DNA of 58,077 nt from Bacillota bacterium. Lineage in GTDB: Bacteria > Bacillota > Clostridia > Lachnospirales > Anaerotignaceae. This document shows positions 7,263 to 15,845 of this stretch, one piece after another. Under the pieces are notes generated by a model. It saw only the letters and a list, made by a program, of their open reading frames with translations, did not search any database and had not been told where the DNA came from. The position numbers were made by a program, and so were the translations under genes. The stretch covers positions 1-58,077 of the forward strand of contig JAETUG010000014.1 in the NCBI GenBank assembly GCA_021768705.1. The letters run 5' to 3'. The first letter of the stretch is position 1. Each line of letters starts with the position of its first letter.

Positions 7263-8339
7263 TCATTGGATGATTTCCAGTTCTTTGGGAAACTGATTCA
7301 GCACTTCACATCCATCCTCAGTCACAAGCACCAAATCCTCCACACGAACACCTGTGTCACCGGCTATATAGATACCTGGTTCAATAGAAAAAATCATACC
7401 AGGAACGGCAGGTGTTGGATTCACGGCAGAAACATCGCCAAATTCATGCTCTGCCAGACCGATAAAGTGTCCCAATCTATGGTTAAACTGAGGGCCATAG
7501 CCCTTTTCTGTGATGAGGTCTCTGGCTGTTACGTCCAGTTCCATGAGAGGGATACCAGGTTTGATTCTGGCAATGGCTGCTTCGTTTGCTGCCCGAACAG
7601 TTTCGTAAATTTCCCTGTGCTTTTCGCTGACTGTTTTATAGTAAAAGGAACGGGTCATATCGGAGCAATAGCCATCCTTAACGCAGCCCACATCCAAGAG
7701 GACAACATCCCCCGCCCGCAGCACCGTATCATCGGGACTATGGTGAGGGTCTGCCGCGTTTGCACCGAAAGCCACCAGCGGTTCAAAGGAGAAGCCCTCT
7801 GCTCCCAGGTCCAAATAAATTTTCAGCATCTGCTCCGCCACTTCTTTCTCCGTCACGCCTGTATGAATCAATTTTTTGAATTCTGCCATAGCCATGTCGT
7901 TGATATGGGAAGAAATACGCATTTTCTCCTGTTCTTCCGCATCCTTGATGCCTCTTACGGCATCGATGGCAAGGGAAGTATTCACAAAGCCCGAAGCTGC
8001 TTTTTTCTCCATCAGGGGCAGCAGAAATCTTGCTTTCAGCTCTTTATCTACCCCCAAAGGAGCTGTATTGTCCACATAACGGGCAACGATCTCCATAGCA
8101 GGGTCTGTATCGGAATACCAAACCTTTTCCACCCCCACCTCCTGGGGGATAGAAAAGAGGTAATTCAGGAAAAAGGCGTGCTTGCCGTCCCTCCGCAGCA
8201 GCAGGGCATAAAAGCGTTCCCCCGGTTCGTAATATACGCCTGTCAGATAATAGATGGACATCAGATCAACGACCAACATCTGGGAAACCCCCATTTCCTG
8301 CAAGGCTGCCATCACCCGATCTACTCTGTTTTGTTTCAT
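7263..8339 (-). CDS. M24-family aminopeptidase (Xaa-Pro peptidase type)
   Basis: This 358-residue protein starts at ATG 8339 (AAGGAGGAAAGG upstream). It has an N-terminal creatinase/prolidase domain (about 1-130) and a C-terminal pita-bread metallopeptidase domain with all five metal ligands: two Asp in LLDVGC...YCSDMTR, His in RLGHFIG, Glu in FSIEPG and Glu in VRVEDLV. The family removes N-terminal residues before proline or splits dipeptides in the cytoplasm. It lies just downstream of the LysR gene on the same strand, and an AGCS amino acid symporter is divergent, so peptide or amino acid use is a likely theme. Confidence 0.92.
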   Translation of the reverse strand: MKQNRVDRVMAALQEMGVSQMLVVDLMSIYYLTGVYYEPGERFYALLLRRDGKHAFFLNYLFSIPQEVGVEKVWYSDTDPAMEIVARYVDNTAPLGVDKELKARFLLPLMEKKAASGFVNTSLAIDAVRGIKDAEEQEKMRISSHINDMAMAEFKKLIHTGVTEKEVAEQMLKIYLDLGAEGFSFEPLVAFGANAADPHHSPDDTVLRAGDVVLLDVGCVKDGYCSDMTRSFYYKTVSEKHREIYETVRAANEAAIARIKPGIPLMELDVTARDLITEKGYGPQFNHRLGHFIGLAEHEFGDVSAVNPTPAVPGMIFSIEPGIYIAGDTGVRVEDLVLVTEDGCEVLNQFPKELEIIQ

Positions 8340-8367
8340 TTCCCTTTCCTCCTTATCCTTTGACAGG

Positions 8368-9252
8368 TCACAGCGCACAACGACGCAGATATTCGATCAC
8401 GATACGCATGGGCTCGGAAACCCATTTATCCCGATGGTGCAGCAGCTGTGTCCATACTTCGATATCCAACTCCGGCACATGAAGATACTGCACCGTGCCT
8501 TTTTCCACATATGGTCTGGTGGCATAATCCGGCAGCAGGGCGATACCGGCATTTTGTTCCACCAGATTGCAGATCAACTCTGCATTACCGCTGACAAAAA
8601 CAGGCTGTACCTCCAGAGAACGGGCAGCCAATTGCTCATCCATCATACGGCGATAGCTCATCCCCTTTTCTGTCAACAGGAAGGGCTGTTTTACTAGCTG
8701 CTCCAAGGGGATGCCTCCCCGCCCTGCCAAGGAGTTCTCCGCAGCGCAGACAAAATGCACCCCGATGCGGGATTCCTGCAGGATCACATAATTCGTATCA
8801 TAAATATGGCTATCCAATGTATACACGATATCCACTTCATTCTGGTTCAGCAGGCGGAACATCTCCTGGGTCCCCCCAGAAATACACTCTAAAGTAATAC
8901 CGGGATATTTGCGGTGCAGCTCCGGAAAAATACGGCGAATGACCTCGCTGCTCAAAGAATCCGCCATAGCCAGGCGCACCTGCCCACGGATTTCCGTTTC
9001 TCCCTTGGTATCCTCCGCAAAGCCCTGCAGCAGCTCATTGATCTTATAAGCAGCGCACAGCAGACGGCTGCCGTGTTCCGTCAGGGTAACGGTGCGGTTG
9101 ATGCGTTCGAACAGGGGCACCCCCAGTTCGTTTTCTAGCTGGCGGATCTGAAAAGAAACCGTGGACTGAGAATAGCCCAGCTTGTCCCCCGCTTTGGTAA
9201 AGCTGTGCAGTTCCGCCACATGTATGAAAGTGATGAGATTCTTGATGTCCAT
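8368..9252 (-). CDS. LysR-family transcriptional regulator
   Basis: This 294-residue protein starts at ATG 9252 (AAAAGGAGAAAC upstream). The N-terminal winged helix-turn-helix spans residues 1-60, with the hallmark FTKAGDKLGYSQSTVSFQIRQ split helix pair followed by LE-ELG-PLFER. Residues 90-294 form the LysR substrate-binding domain. It is divergent from the AGCS symporter across 120 bp and is followed by the M24 peptidase 28 bp later. By the usual LysR rule it regulates the divergent symporter; the effector is unknown. Confidence 0.93.
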   Translation of the reverse strand: MDIKNLITFIHVAELHSFTKAGDKLGYSQSTVSFQIRQLENELGVPLFERINRTVTLTEHGSRLLCAAYKINELLQGFAEDTKGETEIRGQVRLAMADSLSSEVIRRIFPELHRKYPGITLECISGGTQEMFRLLNQNEVDIVYTLDSHIYDTNYVILQESRIGVHFVCAAENSLAGRGGIPLEQLVKQPFLLTEKGMSYRRMMDEQLAARSLEVQPVFVSGNAELICNLVEQNAGIALLPDYATRPYVEKGTVQYLHVPELDIEVWTQLLHHRDKWVSEPMRIVIEYLRRCAL

Positions 9253-9305
9253 TGTTTCTCCTTTTCACATCGATGTCTTCGATTCTATTTATCCTCTTTA
9301 TTAAT

Positions 9306-9334
9306 TTTACAAATTCATAATCTTACTGTATACT
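9306..9334 (+). promoter_or_regulatory. SigA-type promoter of the AGCS symporter
   Basis: TTTACA (9306-9311), a 17-bp spacer, then TATACT (9329-9334). It lies 38 bp before the symporter start in the LysR-symporter intergenic region, so LysR control is plausible. Confidence 0.6.
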
Positions 9335-9372
9335 AATCTATATAAAAAATCAAGGGAAAGGAGCGTTTCCAT

Positions 9373-10779
9373 ATGGAACTTCTCTATCTAATCTACGACT
9401 TCCTCTGGGCGGATCTGATCTCGATTCCCCTGCCCAGCGGTGATACCCTCGGCCTTTCTTTGCTGGTACTGATCTTAGTGCCCGCGGGTATCTATTTCAC
9501 CATCCGCAGCCGTTTTCTGCAGATTCGTCTGTTCCCGGAAATGCTTCGGGTCACAACAGAAAAAAAGGTGGGCGATGATGCCCACAGTATTTCCGGCTTA
9601 CAGGCTCTCATCATCTCCACAGCCACCCGTGTAGGCATGGGCAATCTGGTAGGTGTTGTTTCTGCCATCTCCATGGGCGGTGCCGGTGCTGTTTTCTGGA
9701 TGTGGATTTCCGCCCTGGCTGGCTCTGCCACAGCTTTTATGGAAGCCACTCTGGCGCAGATCTATCAGGAAAAAGACCCCCTTTACGGCGGGTATCGGGG
9801 CGGTCCTGCCCGCTATATCCACGCTTTCGCCGCAAGAAAGCGCAAAAAAGACCCTGCAAAGATGCGCTATTCCGTAATCGCAGTGCTGTTTGCCATTTCC
9901 GGTCTAATTTGCTGGTGCGGCATCAGCCAGGTAATCGGTAATTCCGTTTCTTCCTCCATGGAAAATGCTTTTGGGATTCCTCCCCTTTACACAGCCATCG
10001 CCCTAGTGGCCGTTTCCGCCATCATCGTTCTGCGGAAACATGCCACAGTAAAGGTTCTGGATATCGTAGTGCCCATCATGGCCGGCTGTTTCTTTGTGGC
10101 TACCCTTATCATCATCGGGAAAAATATCAGCGTACTGCCTGCAGTGTTCCAGCGCATCTTTGAAGAAGCCTTCGGCATCCGTCAGATGGCTGCCGGCGGC
10201 ATTGGTGCTGTTATCATGAACGGGGTAAAACGTGGTCTGTTCTCCAATGAAGCTGGCTCCGGCTCTGCCCCCTGTGCTGCTGCGGCGGCAGATATCGACC
10301 ATCCTGCCAAGGAAGGTCTACTGCAGGCCTTTGGTGTATTCCTTGATACCATCGTCATCTGCAGCTGCTCCGCAATGATCATGCTGCTGGCCCCTGCCGA
10401 ACTGCTGGAAGGTCTGACGGGTATGGATCTGCTGCAGACAGCTATGCAGTATCATTTCGGCTCCTTTGGGGTGGTATTCATCGCACTGACCCTGCTGCTG
10501 TTCAGCTTCTCCACCTTCATTGGTATCCTGTTCTATGCCCGTTCCAATGTTGCCTATCTTTTCGGCGATAACTGGACATCCCAGACAGCCTATAAGGTGC
10601 TGGCACTGGTGATGCTGTTCATCGGCTGCCTGGCAACCTATACCTTCGTATGGGATCTTGGCGACGTAGGCATTGGCCTAATGACGATTTTCAATATGCT
10701 GGCGCTGTTCCCCATGTCCAAGGAAGCTCTGGCATCTCTGAAGGAATACGAAGCAAAGCTCAAATTACGAAAAAAATGA
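9373..10779 (+). CDS. Alanine/amino acid:sodium symporter, AGCS family
   Basis: This is a 468-residue membrane protein starting at ATG 9373 after AAAGGAG. It has about ten hydrophobic segments. Conserved AGCS features include STATRVGMGNLVGV early in the protein and the FSNEAGSGSAPCAAAA signature around residues 290-305. These transporters import alanine or glycine with Na+ or H+. It is monocistronic, with a promoter at 9306-9334 and a terminator at 10788-10817, and diverges from a LysR regulator. Confidence 0.95.
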   Translation: MELLYLIYDFLWADLISIPLPSGDTLGLSLLVLILVPAGIYFTIRSRFLQIRLFPEMLRVTTEKKVGDDAHSISGLQALIISTATRVGMGNLVGVVSAISMGGAGAVFWMWISALAGSATAFMEATLAQIYQEKDPLYGGYRGGPARYIHAFAARKRKKDPAKMRYSVIAVLFAISGLICWCGISQVIGNSVSSSMENAFGIPPLYTAIALVAVSAIIVLRKHATVKVLDIVVPIMAGCFFVATLIIIGKNISVLPAVFQRIFEEAFGIRQMAAGGIGAVIMNGVKRGLFSNEAGSGSAPCAAAAADIDHPAKEGLLQAFGVFLDTIVICSCSAMIMLLAPAELLEGLTGMDLLQTAMQYHFGSFGVVFIALTLLLFSFSTFIGILFYARSNVAYLFGDNWTSQTAYKVLALVMLFIGCLATYTFVWDLGDVGIGLMTIFNMLALFPMSKEALASLKEYEAKLKLRKK

Positions 10780-10787
10780 TTCTACAT

Positions 10788-10817
10788 AAAAAAAGAGTCC
10801 AAACGGACTCTTTTTTT
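10788..10817. terminator. Bidirectional terminator between AGCS symporter and thiD
   Basis: GAGTCC-AAAC-GGACTC flanked by an A7 run and a T7 run. It serves the plus-strand symporter and the minus-strand thiWMED operon. Confidence 0.88.
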
Positions 10818-10847
10818 CATGCAGATAAAGCGAATTTTGCCCCCACT

Positions 10848-11645
10848 TTATTTGCAGTATTCTTCTTTCAGATCAAAGGCATGGTTCATAGGGCCGCTGC
10901 CTGCGCCCAAATCCAACATAGCCGCCAATGCGCCGGAAATATATTCCTTTGCCCGTTCCACTGCCGTTGCCAGATCATGGCCCTTTGCCAGATTCGCTGC
11001 GATAGCACTGGAAAGGGTGCAGCCTGTGCCGTGGGTATTGGGGTTATCGATACGCTTGCCGTTGAACCACTGGTATGTGCCATCGTGATAGAGCAGGTCG
11101 TTGGCATCGTTCATGCTGTGGCCGCCTTTGCAGAGAACAGCACAATGGTAATCCCTGCTGATCTTTTCTGCCGCTTTCACCATATCCTCAGGGCTTTCGA
11201 TCTTCATGCCGGAAAGGACTTCCGCTTCGGGGATATTGGGTGTCACCACCGCCGCCAAGGGCAGCAGCTTTTCCTTCAAAGCAGAAACAGCATCATCGCT
11301 GATGAGCTTTGCGCCGCTGGTGGCTACCATAACAGGGTCTACCACGATATTTTCTGCCTGATAGGCGGTCAGCTTCTCCGCAATGACGGAGATCAGTTCC
11401 GCAGAAGCCACCATGCCGATCTTCACCGCATCGGGGCGGATATCTGTGAATACACTATCGATCTGCATTCCCAAAAATTCGGGAGTTACTTCGAAAATGC
11501 CCTGTACGCCCACGGTATTCTGGGCTGTCAATGCTGTTAATGCGCTCATGGCAAATACGCCGTTCATGGTCATGGTTTTCAGGTCGGCCTGAATCCCTGC
11601 GCCGCCGCTGGTATCGCTGCCGGCGATCGTCAATGCTGTTTTCAT
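10848..11645 (-). CDS. thiD: HMP/HMP-P kinase ThiD
   Basis: This 265-residue ribokinase-fold protein has the N-terminal IAGSDTSGGAGIQAD substrate site and the C-terminal THGTGCTLSSAIAA anion hole with its catalytic Asp environment. It phosphorylates hydroxymethylpyrimidine twice to HMP-PP in the cytoplasm. The length is standard. ATG 11645 is preceded by GGAGGAATG. It is the last gene of thiW-thiM-thiE-thiD, 47 bp after thiE. No thiC is in this window, so HMP must be made elsewhere or salvaged. Confidence 0.96.
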   Translation of the reverse strand: MKTALTIAGSDTSGGAGIQADLKTMTMNGVFAMSALTALTAQNTVGVQGIFEVTPEFLGMQIDSVFTDIRPDAVKIGMVASAELISVIAEKLTAYQAENIVVDPVMVATSGAKLISDDAVSALKEKLLPLAAVVTPNIPEAEVLSGMKIESPEDMVKAAEKISRDYHCAVLCKGGHSMNDANDLLYHDGTYQWFNGKRIDNPNTHGTGCTLSSAIAANLAKGHDLATAVERAKEYISGALAAMLDLGAGSGPMNHAFDLKEEYCK

Positions 11646-11692
11646 GCTTCATTCCTCCAAACATTCTGTTTCTTTTTCTGTCGCAAAAAGGC

Positions 11693-12334
11693 TTATGCCT
11701 TTGTCATTTTCTCAGAAAGTGCTTTCAGTTCTTTACATTCTGCTTCGATATCCTCTGCTCCAAAAATTGCGGAAACCAGAGCCACACCGTCTACCCCTGT
11801 GCCGGAAAGCTCCAACAGGTTTTTCTTGTTGATGCCGCCAATGGCAACCACAGGGATGGATACGGCTTCGCAGATGGCTTTGGCTGTTTCACGGGACACC
11901 TCAAAGGCATCCAGCTTTGTTGTGGTGCTGAACATGGCGCCAACCCCCAGATAGTCCGCACCGGCTTTTTCCGCCGCAATGGCCTGCTCCACAGTCTGGG
12001 TGGAAACGCCGATGATCATGCCTTCGCCCACCAAAGCACGGACGTTGCCTGCCTCCATATCCTTTTGCCCTACATGGATGCCATCCGCCTTGCATTTGAT
12101 GGCGATATCCACATTATCGTTGACGATGAAAGGCACACCGTATCTTTCACACAAAGTCTTCATTTCCATGGCTTCCTGCAGGAAGGATGCTTCGTCCAGT
12201 TCCTTTTCCCTGAGCTGTACGCAGGTTGCGCCCCCCTTCAGGGCTGCTTCCACCTGTTCCATCAAGGTCTGCTTGCCTGTCCATGCTCTGTCCGTTACGG
12301 CATAGAGCAGCATAGTCTCTTTTTCACATTTCAT
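11693..12334 (-). CDS. thiE: Thiamine-phosphate synthase ThiE
   Basis: This 213-residue TIM-barrel protein joins HMP-PP and thiazole phosphate to thiamine phosphate. Visible motifs are CVQLREKELDE, the FIVNDNVDIA segment, GIHVGQKD and the phosphate-binding VVAIGGI-NKKN loop. These match a catalytic ThiE, including the LREK and HVGQ signatures that the second copy at 13997-14599 only partly keeps. It lies 12 bp after thiM with its own AAGGAG. Confidence 0.95.
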   Translation of the reverse strand: MKCEKETMLLYAVTDRAWTGKQTLMEQVEAALKGGATCVQLREKELDEASFLQEAMEMKTLCERYGVPFIVNDNVDIAIKCKADGIHVGQKDMEAGNVRALVGEGMIIGVSTQTVEQAIAAEKAGADYLGVGAMFSTTTKLDAFEVSRETAKAICEAVSIPVVAIGGINKKNLLELSGTGVDGVALVSAIFGAEDIEAECKELKALSEKMTKA

Positions 12335-12346
12335 ACTTCCATCTCC

Positions 12347-13168
12347 TTAGAAAATTTCGTATTTTGCACACTTCTCCAATTCCTCCCCATTTAGGTGGAA
12401 AATGGCATCGATAATGTAGTTTCGGTAGCTGGAATTGCCGTCCTGTTCTGTCAGTCTTGCATGGGCCTTTTCGCCGCAGATGCCCATGGCGCAGACCGCC
12501 GCCGCCGTGGCTTCCAGAGGGGTTTCGGGGTTGGCTGTCACATAAGCCGCCGTCATGGCGGAAAGCTGACAGCCTGTGCCGGTGATGCTGCTCATCATGG
12601 GATGGCCGTTATAGATGCAGAAGGCTTTTTCTCCATCGGCAACGATATCGATGGCGCCGGTAATGGCAATGACCGCCCCTGTCTTTTTGGCAAATTCCTT
12701 GGCAAAAGCCACTGCCTGGGGCAGATTTTCCTTTGTCACCTGATCTGCCACATCGGCATCCACACCACGGGTGCCGCCTGCCCCCAATGCCAATGTTTTG
12801 ATCTCGGAAATATTCCCACGGATGACGGTAAATTGAATATTTTCCATCAAATCCCTAGCAGTTTTTGTCCGCAGATTCGATGCGCCTGCCCCAACGGGGT
12901 CTAAAACAGTGGGATGCCCCAGCTGATTAGCTTTTTTCCCTGCCAGATGCATAGCAGGGATCGTACGCTGGTTCAGGGTACCGATATTGATATTCAGACC
13001 GCCGCAGATGGCAGTGATCTCCTCCGCTTCATCCACATCATCCGCCATGATAGGGGAACCGCCGCAGGCCAACAGGATATTGGCGCAGTCATTCACCGTC
13101 ACATAATTGGTGATATTATGGATCAAAGGGCATTTTTCTCTTACGTTCTCGAGCATTTTCTTCAACAT
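12347..13168 (-). CDS. thiM: Hydroxyethylthiazole kinase ThiM
   Basis: This 273-residue protein carries the PLIHNITNYVTVNDCAN start typical of ThiM, the VLDPVGAGAS motif and the SITGTGCQLSAM catalytic loop. It phosphorylates salvaged 4-methyl-5-hydroxyethylthiazole to thiazole phosphate. It sits between thiW (predicted thiazole uptake) and thiE, forming a complete thiazole salvage-to-coupling unit. Confidence 0.96.
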   Translation of the reverse strand: MLKKMLENVREKCPLIHNITNYVTVNDCANILLACGGSPIMADDVDEAEEITAICGGLNINIGTLNQRTIPAMHLAGKKANQLGHPTVLDPVGAGASNLRTKTARDLMENIQFTVIRGNISEIKTLALGAGGTRGVDADVADQVTKENLPQAVAFAKEFAKKTGAVIAITGAIDIVADGEKAFCIYNGHPMMSSITGTGCQLSAMTAAYVTANPETPLEATAAAVCAMGICGEKAHARLTEQDGNSSYRNYIIDAIFHLNGEELEKCAKYEIF

Positions 13169-13190
13169 ATCTGTTTCCTCCTTCTTTTTC

Positions 13191-13691
13191 TCAGACTTTT
13201 GCTAAAATACCTGTTTTCCGCAACGCCCCCAGCAAAATACCGGAGAGGATGGCTCCGCCTGCCGTGGAGATCAGGAAGGGAACCACATAGGCATAAAAGG
13301 CAATTTCCCCTGCCTGCATCCCCATAAAAAGGATGGCGACGGGATAAGCGCACAGGCCGCCCAGAACCGCAGTCCCAAAAACCTCCGCAATCAGAGTCAG
13401 GGGGATATTTTTCGTTTTCCAAAAGGCGATGCCGCAAAGCAGTGCGCCGATCATACTGCCGGGAAAGGCCATCAAACTGCCAATGCCCAGCAAATTACGG
13501 ATGACGCTGGCGCAAAATGCCACGGTCACCCCATAAAAAGGCCCTAAAATAACAGCACATAAAATATTTACCATATGTTGTACGGGTACACATTTGCTCC
13601 CAAAAACGGGAATATAGAATAAGCTGCCTACCACTGCCACTGCGCAGAGGATACCGGCAAAGCATAATTTTCTGGTTTTTGTGTCTTTCAT
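13191..13691 (-). CDS. thiW: ThiW, energy-coupling-factor S component for thiazole
   Basis: This 166-residue membrane protein has about five hydrophobic helices and the ThiW signature VPVQHMVNILCAVILGP. The start at 13691 was chosen over ATG 13700 because AAGGAG directly abuts the latter but lies nine bases from the former. It is predicted to bind a thiamine precursor (probably hydroxyethylthiazole) and to work with a shared ECF AT module not in this window. It is the first gene of thiWMED, behind a structured leader at 13701-13925. Confidence 0.92.
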   Translation of the reverse strand: MKDTKTRKLCFAGILCAVAVVGSLFYIPVFGSKCVPVQHMVNILCAVILGPFYGVTVAFCASVIRNLLGIGSLMAFPGSMIGALLCGIAFWKTKNIPLTLIAEVFGTAVLGGLCAYPVAILFMGMQAGEIAFYAYVVPFLISTAGGAILSGILLGALRKTGILAKV

Positions 13692-13700
13692 TTCAAGCAT

Positions 13701-13925
13701 CTCCTTTTTTATCGTTCAGGGAGAACGACGGATATAACAGCGCTCTCCCTGAAACATAGACTTTCCCCTTCGGGGATATGTTCAGAACTATCGGTCGAAA
13801 CTTCATGGCTTCCTCTCACGCCGGAACACGGCTTCCCATCGCTGTTATATCTCTGCAGGACACAAGGCGCTCCCCTTCTATCCTCCCGCCGTTTGCGGGT
13901 CACTCCTTTTCTGAAAGGAGCCGAT
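13701..13925 (-). promoter_or_regulatory. Structured leader of thiWMED, TPP-riboswitch-like but divergent
   Basis: The 305-bp gap 13692-13996 holds this leader. Its minus-strand core has UGAGAGGAAG (13809-13818), nine bases, then UUCGACC (13793-13799). This equals the pyrimidine-sensing P3 arm and J3/2 of the canonical TPP riboswitch before thiS, with the same spacing. The usual pyrophosphate-sensing half (GGAUAAU...GCGUAGGG) is absent and is replaced by a CCCC-GAA-GGGG hairpin inside a CTGAACATA / TATGTTTCAG stem. Two mutually exclusive pairings follow: GATATAACAGCG with CGCTGTTATATC (12 bp), and TTCAGGGAGA with TCTCCCTGAA (10 bp), which sits next to the thiW ribosome site. It may be a variant riboswitch or a decayed one. 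Confidence 0.5.
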
Positions 13926-13996
13926 CAGAAATACACTCACCTATGATTTACTCTATTTGCTCTATTTACTTTTTTGCTTTTCTCTCAAATATGCTT

Positions 13997-14599
13997 TTAT
14001 TTCAAAGCCTTTAAAAATTGTTCCACATCCTCGCATTTCATCAGTCCGCTCATGATGCAGGCACCCTTTGCGCCCGTTTTCCGAACAGAATCGATGTTTT
14101 CGCTGCCGATGCCGCCGATGGCATAGACAGGAATGGATACACTTTGGCAGACTGCCTGCAAAAATGTCAGCCCCCTGGGAGGAAGACCCTTCTTGCAATC
14201 GGTGGCAAATACATGCCCTGCTGTGATGTAGGTACATCCCAGTTTTTCTGCTTCCTGTGCCTCTTCCGTCGAATGGCAGGATGCGCCAATTTCCTTGAAT
14301 CTTTCTTTTTTCTTTTCATCCATCCCTCTCAACATATGCAGGGGCAAATGGATGTTTTCTGCTCCCAACTCTATGGCCACATCTGCAAAGCTATGCAACA
14401 TACAGGGAACTTCGTATCTTTCGCAAAGCTTACATACCTGCTCTGCCAGTTTTTTATATTCTTCTTCTGTTAAATCTTTTTCCCGCAGGATGATCCCCTT
14501 GGGTCTACATGCTGCGATCTTCTCCACTCTCTGCAAAAAATCCTCTTTGCAAAGGCTTCGGTTCGTTACACACAAAATATCATACATACAGATAATCAT
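13997..14599 (-). CDS. Second ThiE-like protein (ThiE/TenI type)
   Basis: This 200-residue TIM-barrel protein of the thiamine phosphate synthase family contains ILREKDLTEEEY, NIHLPLHMLR in place of the usual HVGQ-D, TAGHVFATDCKKG and IPVYAIGGIGSENI. The altered phosphate/substrate loops suggest either a divergent ThiE or a TenI-like thiazole tautomerase, the role of TenI in B. subtilis. It overlaps the thiH stop (two possible in-frame ATGs, 14599 and 14587), so it is translationally coupled to ThiH, which makes the thiazole precursor; that favours a thiazole role. Last gene of the thiSFGH unit. Confidence 0.8.
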   Translation of the reverse strand: MIICMYDILCVTNRSLCKEDFLQRVEKIAACRPKGIILREKDLTEEEYKKLAEQVCKLCERYEVPCMLHSFADVAIELGAENIHLPLHMLRGMDEKKKERFKEIGASCHSTEEAQEAEKLGCTYITAGHVFATDCKKGLPPRGLTFLQAVCQSVSIPVYAIGGIGSENIDSVRKTGAKGACIMSGLMKCEDVEQFLKALK

Positions 14600-15833
14600 T
14601 CAGTACAGGCTGCAAGCCTTCCTCCGCCATATCCTCATACATCTTCTGGAAGCTGCGGTCATCGTTGATTTCAAACTGCTCGTCGCCTTCCGTGCCGTCT
14701 GCCTCCTTCCCGGTGTATTTGCTTTCATGGTCGCCGATACCCGTGGAAACCCCGGCAGAAACCTTGGTTGCTGCAATTTTTACGATACCATCACGGAACG
14801 CTTTGCTTTCACGGGAGGATACCGTAATGCCGACAAAGGGCATGAAAATACGATATGCACAAAGGATCTGACACAACTGCTTTTCGCCTACATCCAAAGG
14901 ACTGATCTTATCGTTATTGATGATGGGCCGCAGTCTGGGACAGGATAAGGACATTTCCGCATGGGGATATTTTCTCTGAAGATAGTATACATGCAGTGCG
15001 CTTGCCAGAGCATCCTTTCTGAAATCGGAAAGCCCCAGCAGTGCAGAGAACGCTACCCCTCTCATGCCGCCGCGGAGTGCTCTTTCCTGGGCATCAAAGC
15101 GATAAGGCCAAACACGCTTATGTCCCATTAGGTGCAATGTTTCATATTTATCTGTATCATAGGTTTCCTGGAAAACAGTCACATAGTCTGCGCCGCATTC
15201 GTGAAGATAACGGTATTCCTCTGTATTCACAGGGTAAATTTCCAAGCCGACCATACGGAAATACTTTCTTGCCAGCTTACATGCTTCGCCAATATATTCC
15301 ACATTACTCATGGTGCGGCTTTCCCCGGTCAGAATCAGGATTTCCTCCATACCGCTGTCGGCGATCACTTTCATTTCCTTTTCGATCTGCTCCACGGAAA
15401 GCTTCATGCGGTTGATATGATTATAGCAGTTGAAGCCACAGTATACACAGTAGTTTTCGCAGTAGTTGGCAATATACAAGGGCGTAAACAGATAAACCGT
15501 ATTGCCGAAATGCTTACTGGTCTCCCGTCTGGCTTTCTGTGCCATCTCTTCCAGAAAAGGCTCTGCTGCAGGAGAAAGCAATGCTTTGAAATCCTCTATG
15601 GAGCAAGTTTCATGGTCCAGTGCTGCACGAACATCCCTTGCTGTATACTGAGAATAGTCATATGCTTTCATCTGGCTCATAACCGTTTCGCAAATCTCGG
15701 ATTCGATGATCTCCATTCCAGGCAGATATTCCATGTGGTTCTTTCTGGATGCAGGGTTGGTTTCCAGTTCATGCTTCCGTTTCAATGCTTCGGGAGAAAG
15801 ATACTCGGAATCTACAAAATATTGATTTTCCAT
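14580..15833 (-). CDS. thiH: 2-iminoacetate synthase ThiH
   Basis: This 417-residue radical SAM enzyme has the CX3CX2C cluster motif in YCENYCVYCGF. It splits tyrosine to dehydroglycine (2-iminoacetate) for thiazole formation. This is the oxygen-sensitive, tyrosine-dependent route, as opposed to the ThiO glycine oxidase route, which fits an anaerobe. The C-terminal BATS-type region is present and the length is slightly above the E. coli enzyme. The start follows AAGGAGGGAACGAC. It is 12 bp after thiG. Confidence 0.96.
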   Translation of the reverse strand: MENQYFVDSEYLSPEALKRKHELETNPASRKNHMEYLPGMEIIESEICETVMSQMKAYDYSQYTARDVRAALDHETCSIEDFKALLSPAAEPFLEEMAQKARRETSKHFGNTVYLFTPLYIANYCENYCVYCGFNCYNHINRMKLSVEQIEKEMKVIADSGMEEILILTGESRTMSNVEYIGEACKLARKYFRMVGLEIYPVNTEEYRYLHECGADYVTVFQETYDTDKYETLHLMGHKRVWPYRFDAQERALRGGMRGVAFSALLGLSDFRKDALASALHVYYLQRKYPHAEMSLSCPRLRPIINNDKISPLDVGEKQLCQILCAYRIFMPFVGITVSSRESKAFRDGIVKIAATKVSAGVSTGIGDHESKYTGKEADGTEGDEQFEINDDRSFQKMYEDMAEEGLQPVLNDYLYV

Positions 15834-15845
15834 GTCGTTCCCTCC

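Noticed and set aside
7185-8363. Long plus-strand ORF (392 codons) opposite the M24 peptidase
   Set aside because: It is antisense to a gene with all five metal ligands and a good ribosome site; its protein has no recognisable pattern and is Cys/His-rich as expected of a shadow frame.
13701-13925. Canonical TPP, cobalamin or FMN riboswitch before thiW
   Set aside because: The GGAUAAU...GCGUAGGG half of the TPP aptamer is absent, and I see neither the B12 box nor the RFN core; it is therefore listed as divergent instead.
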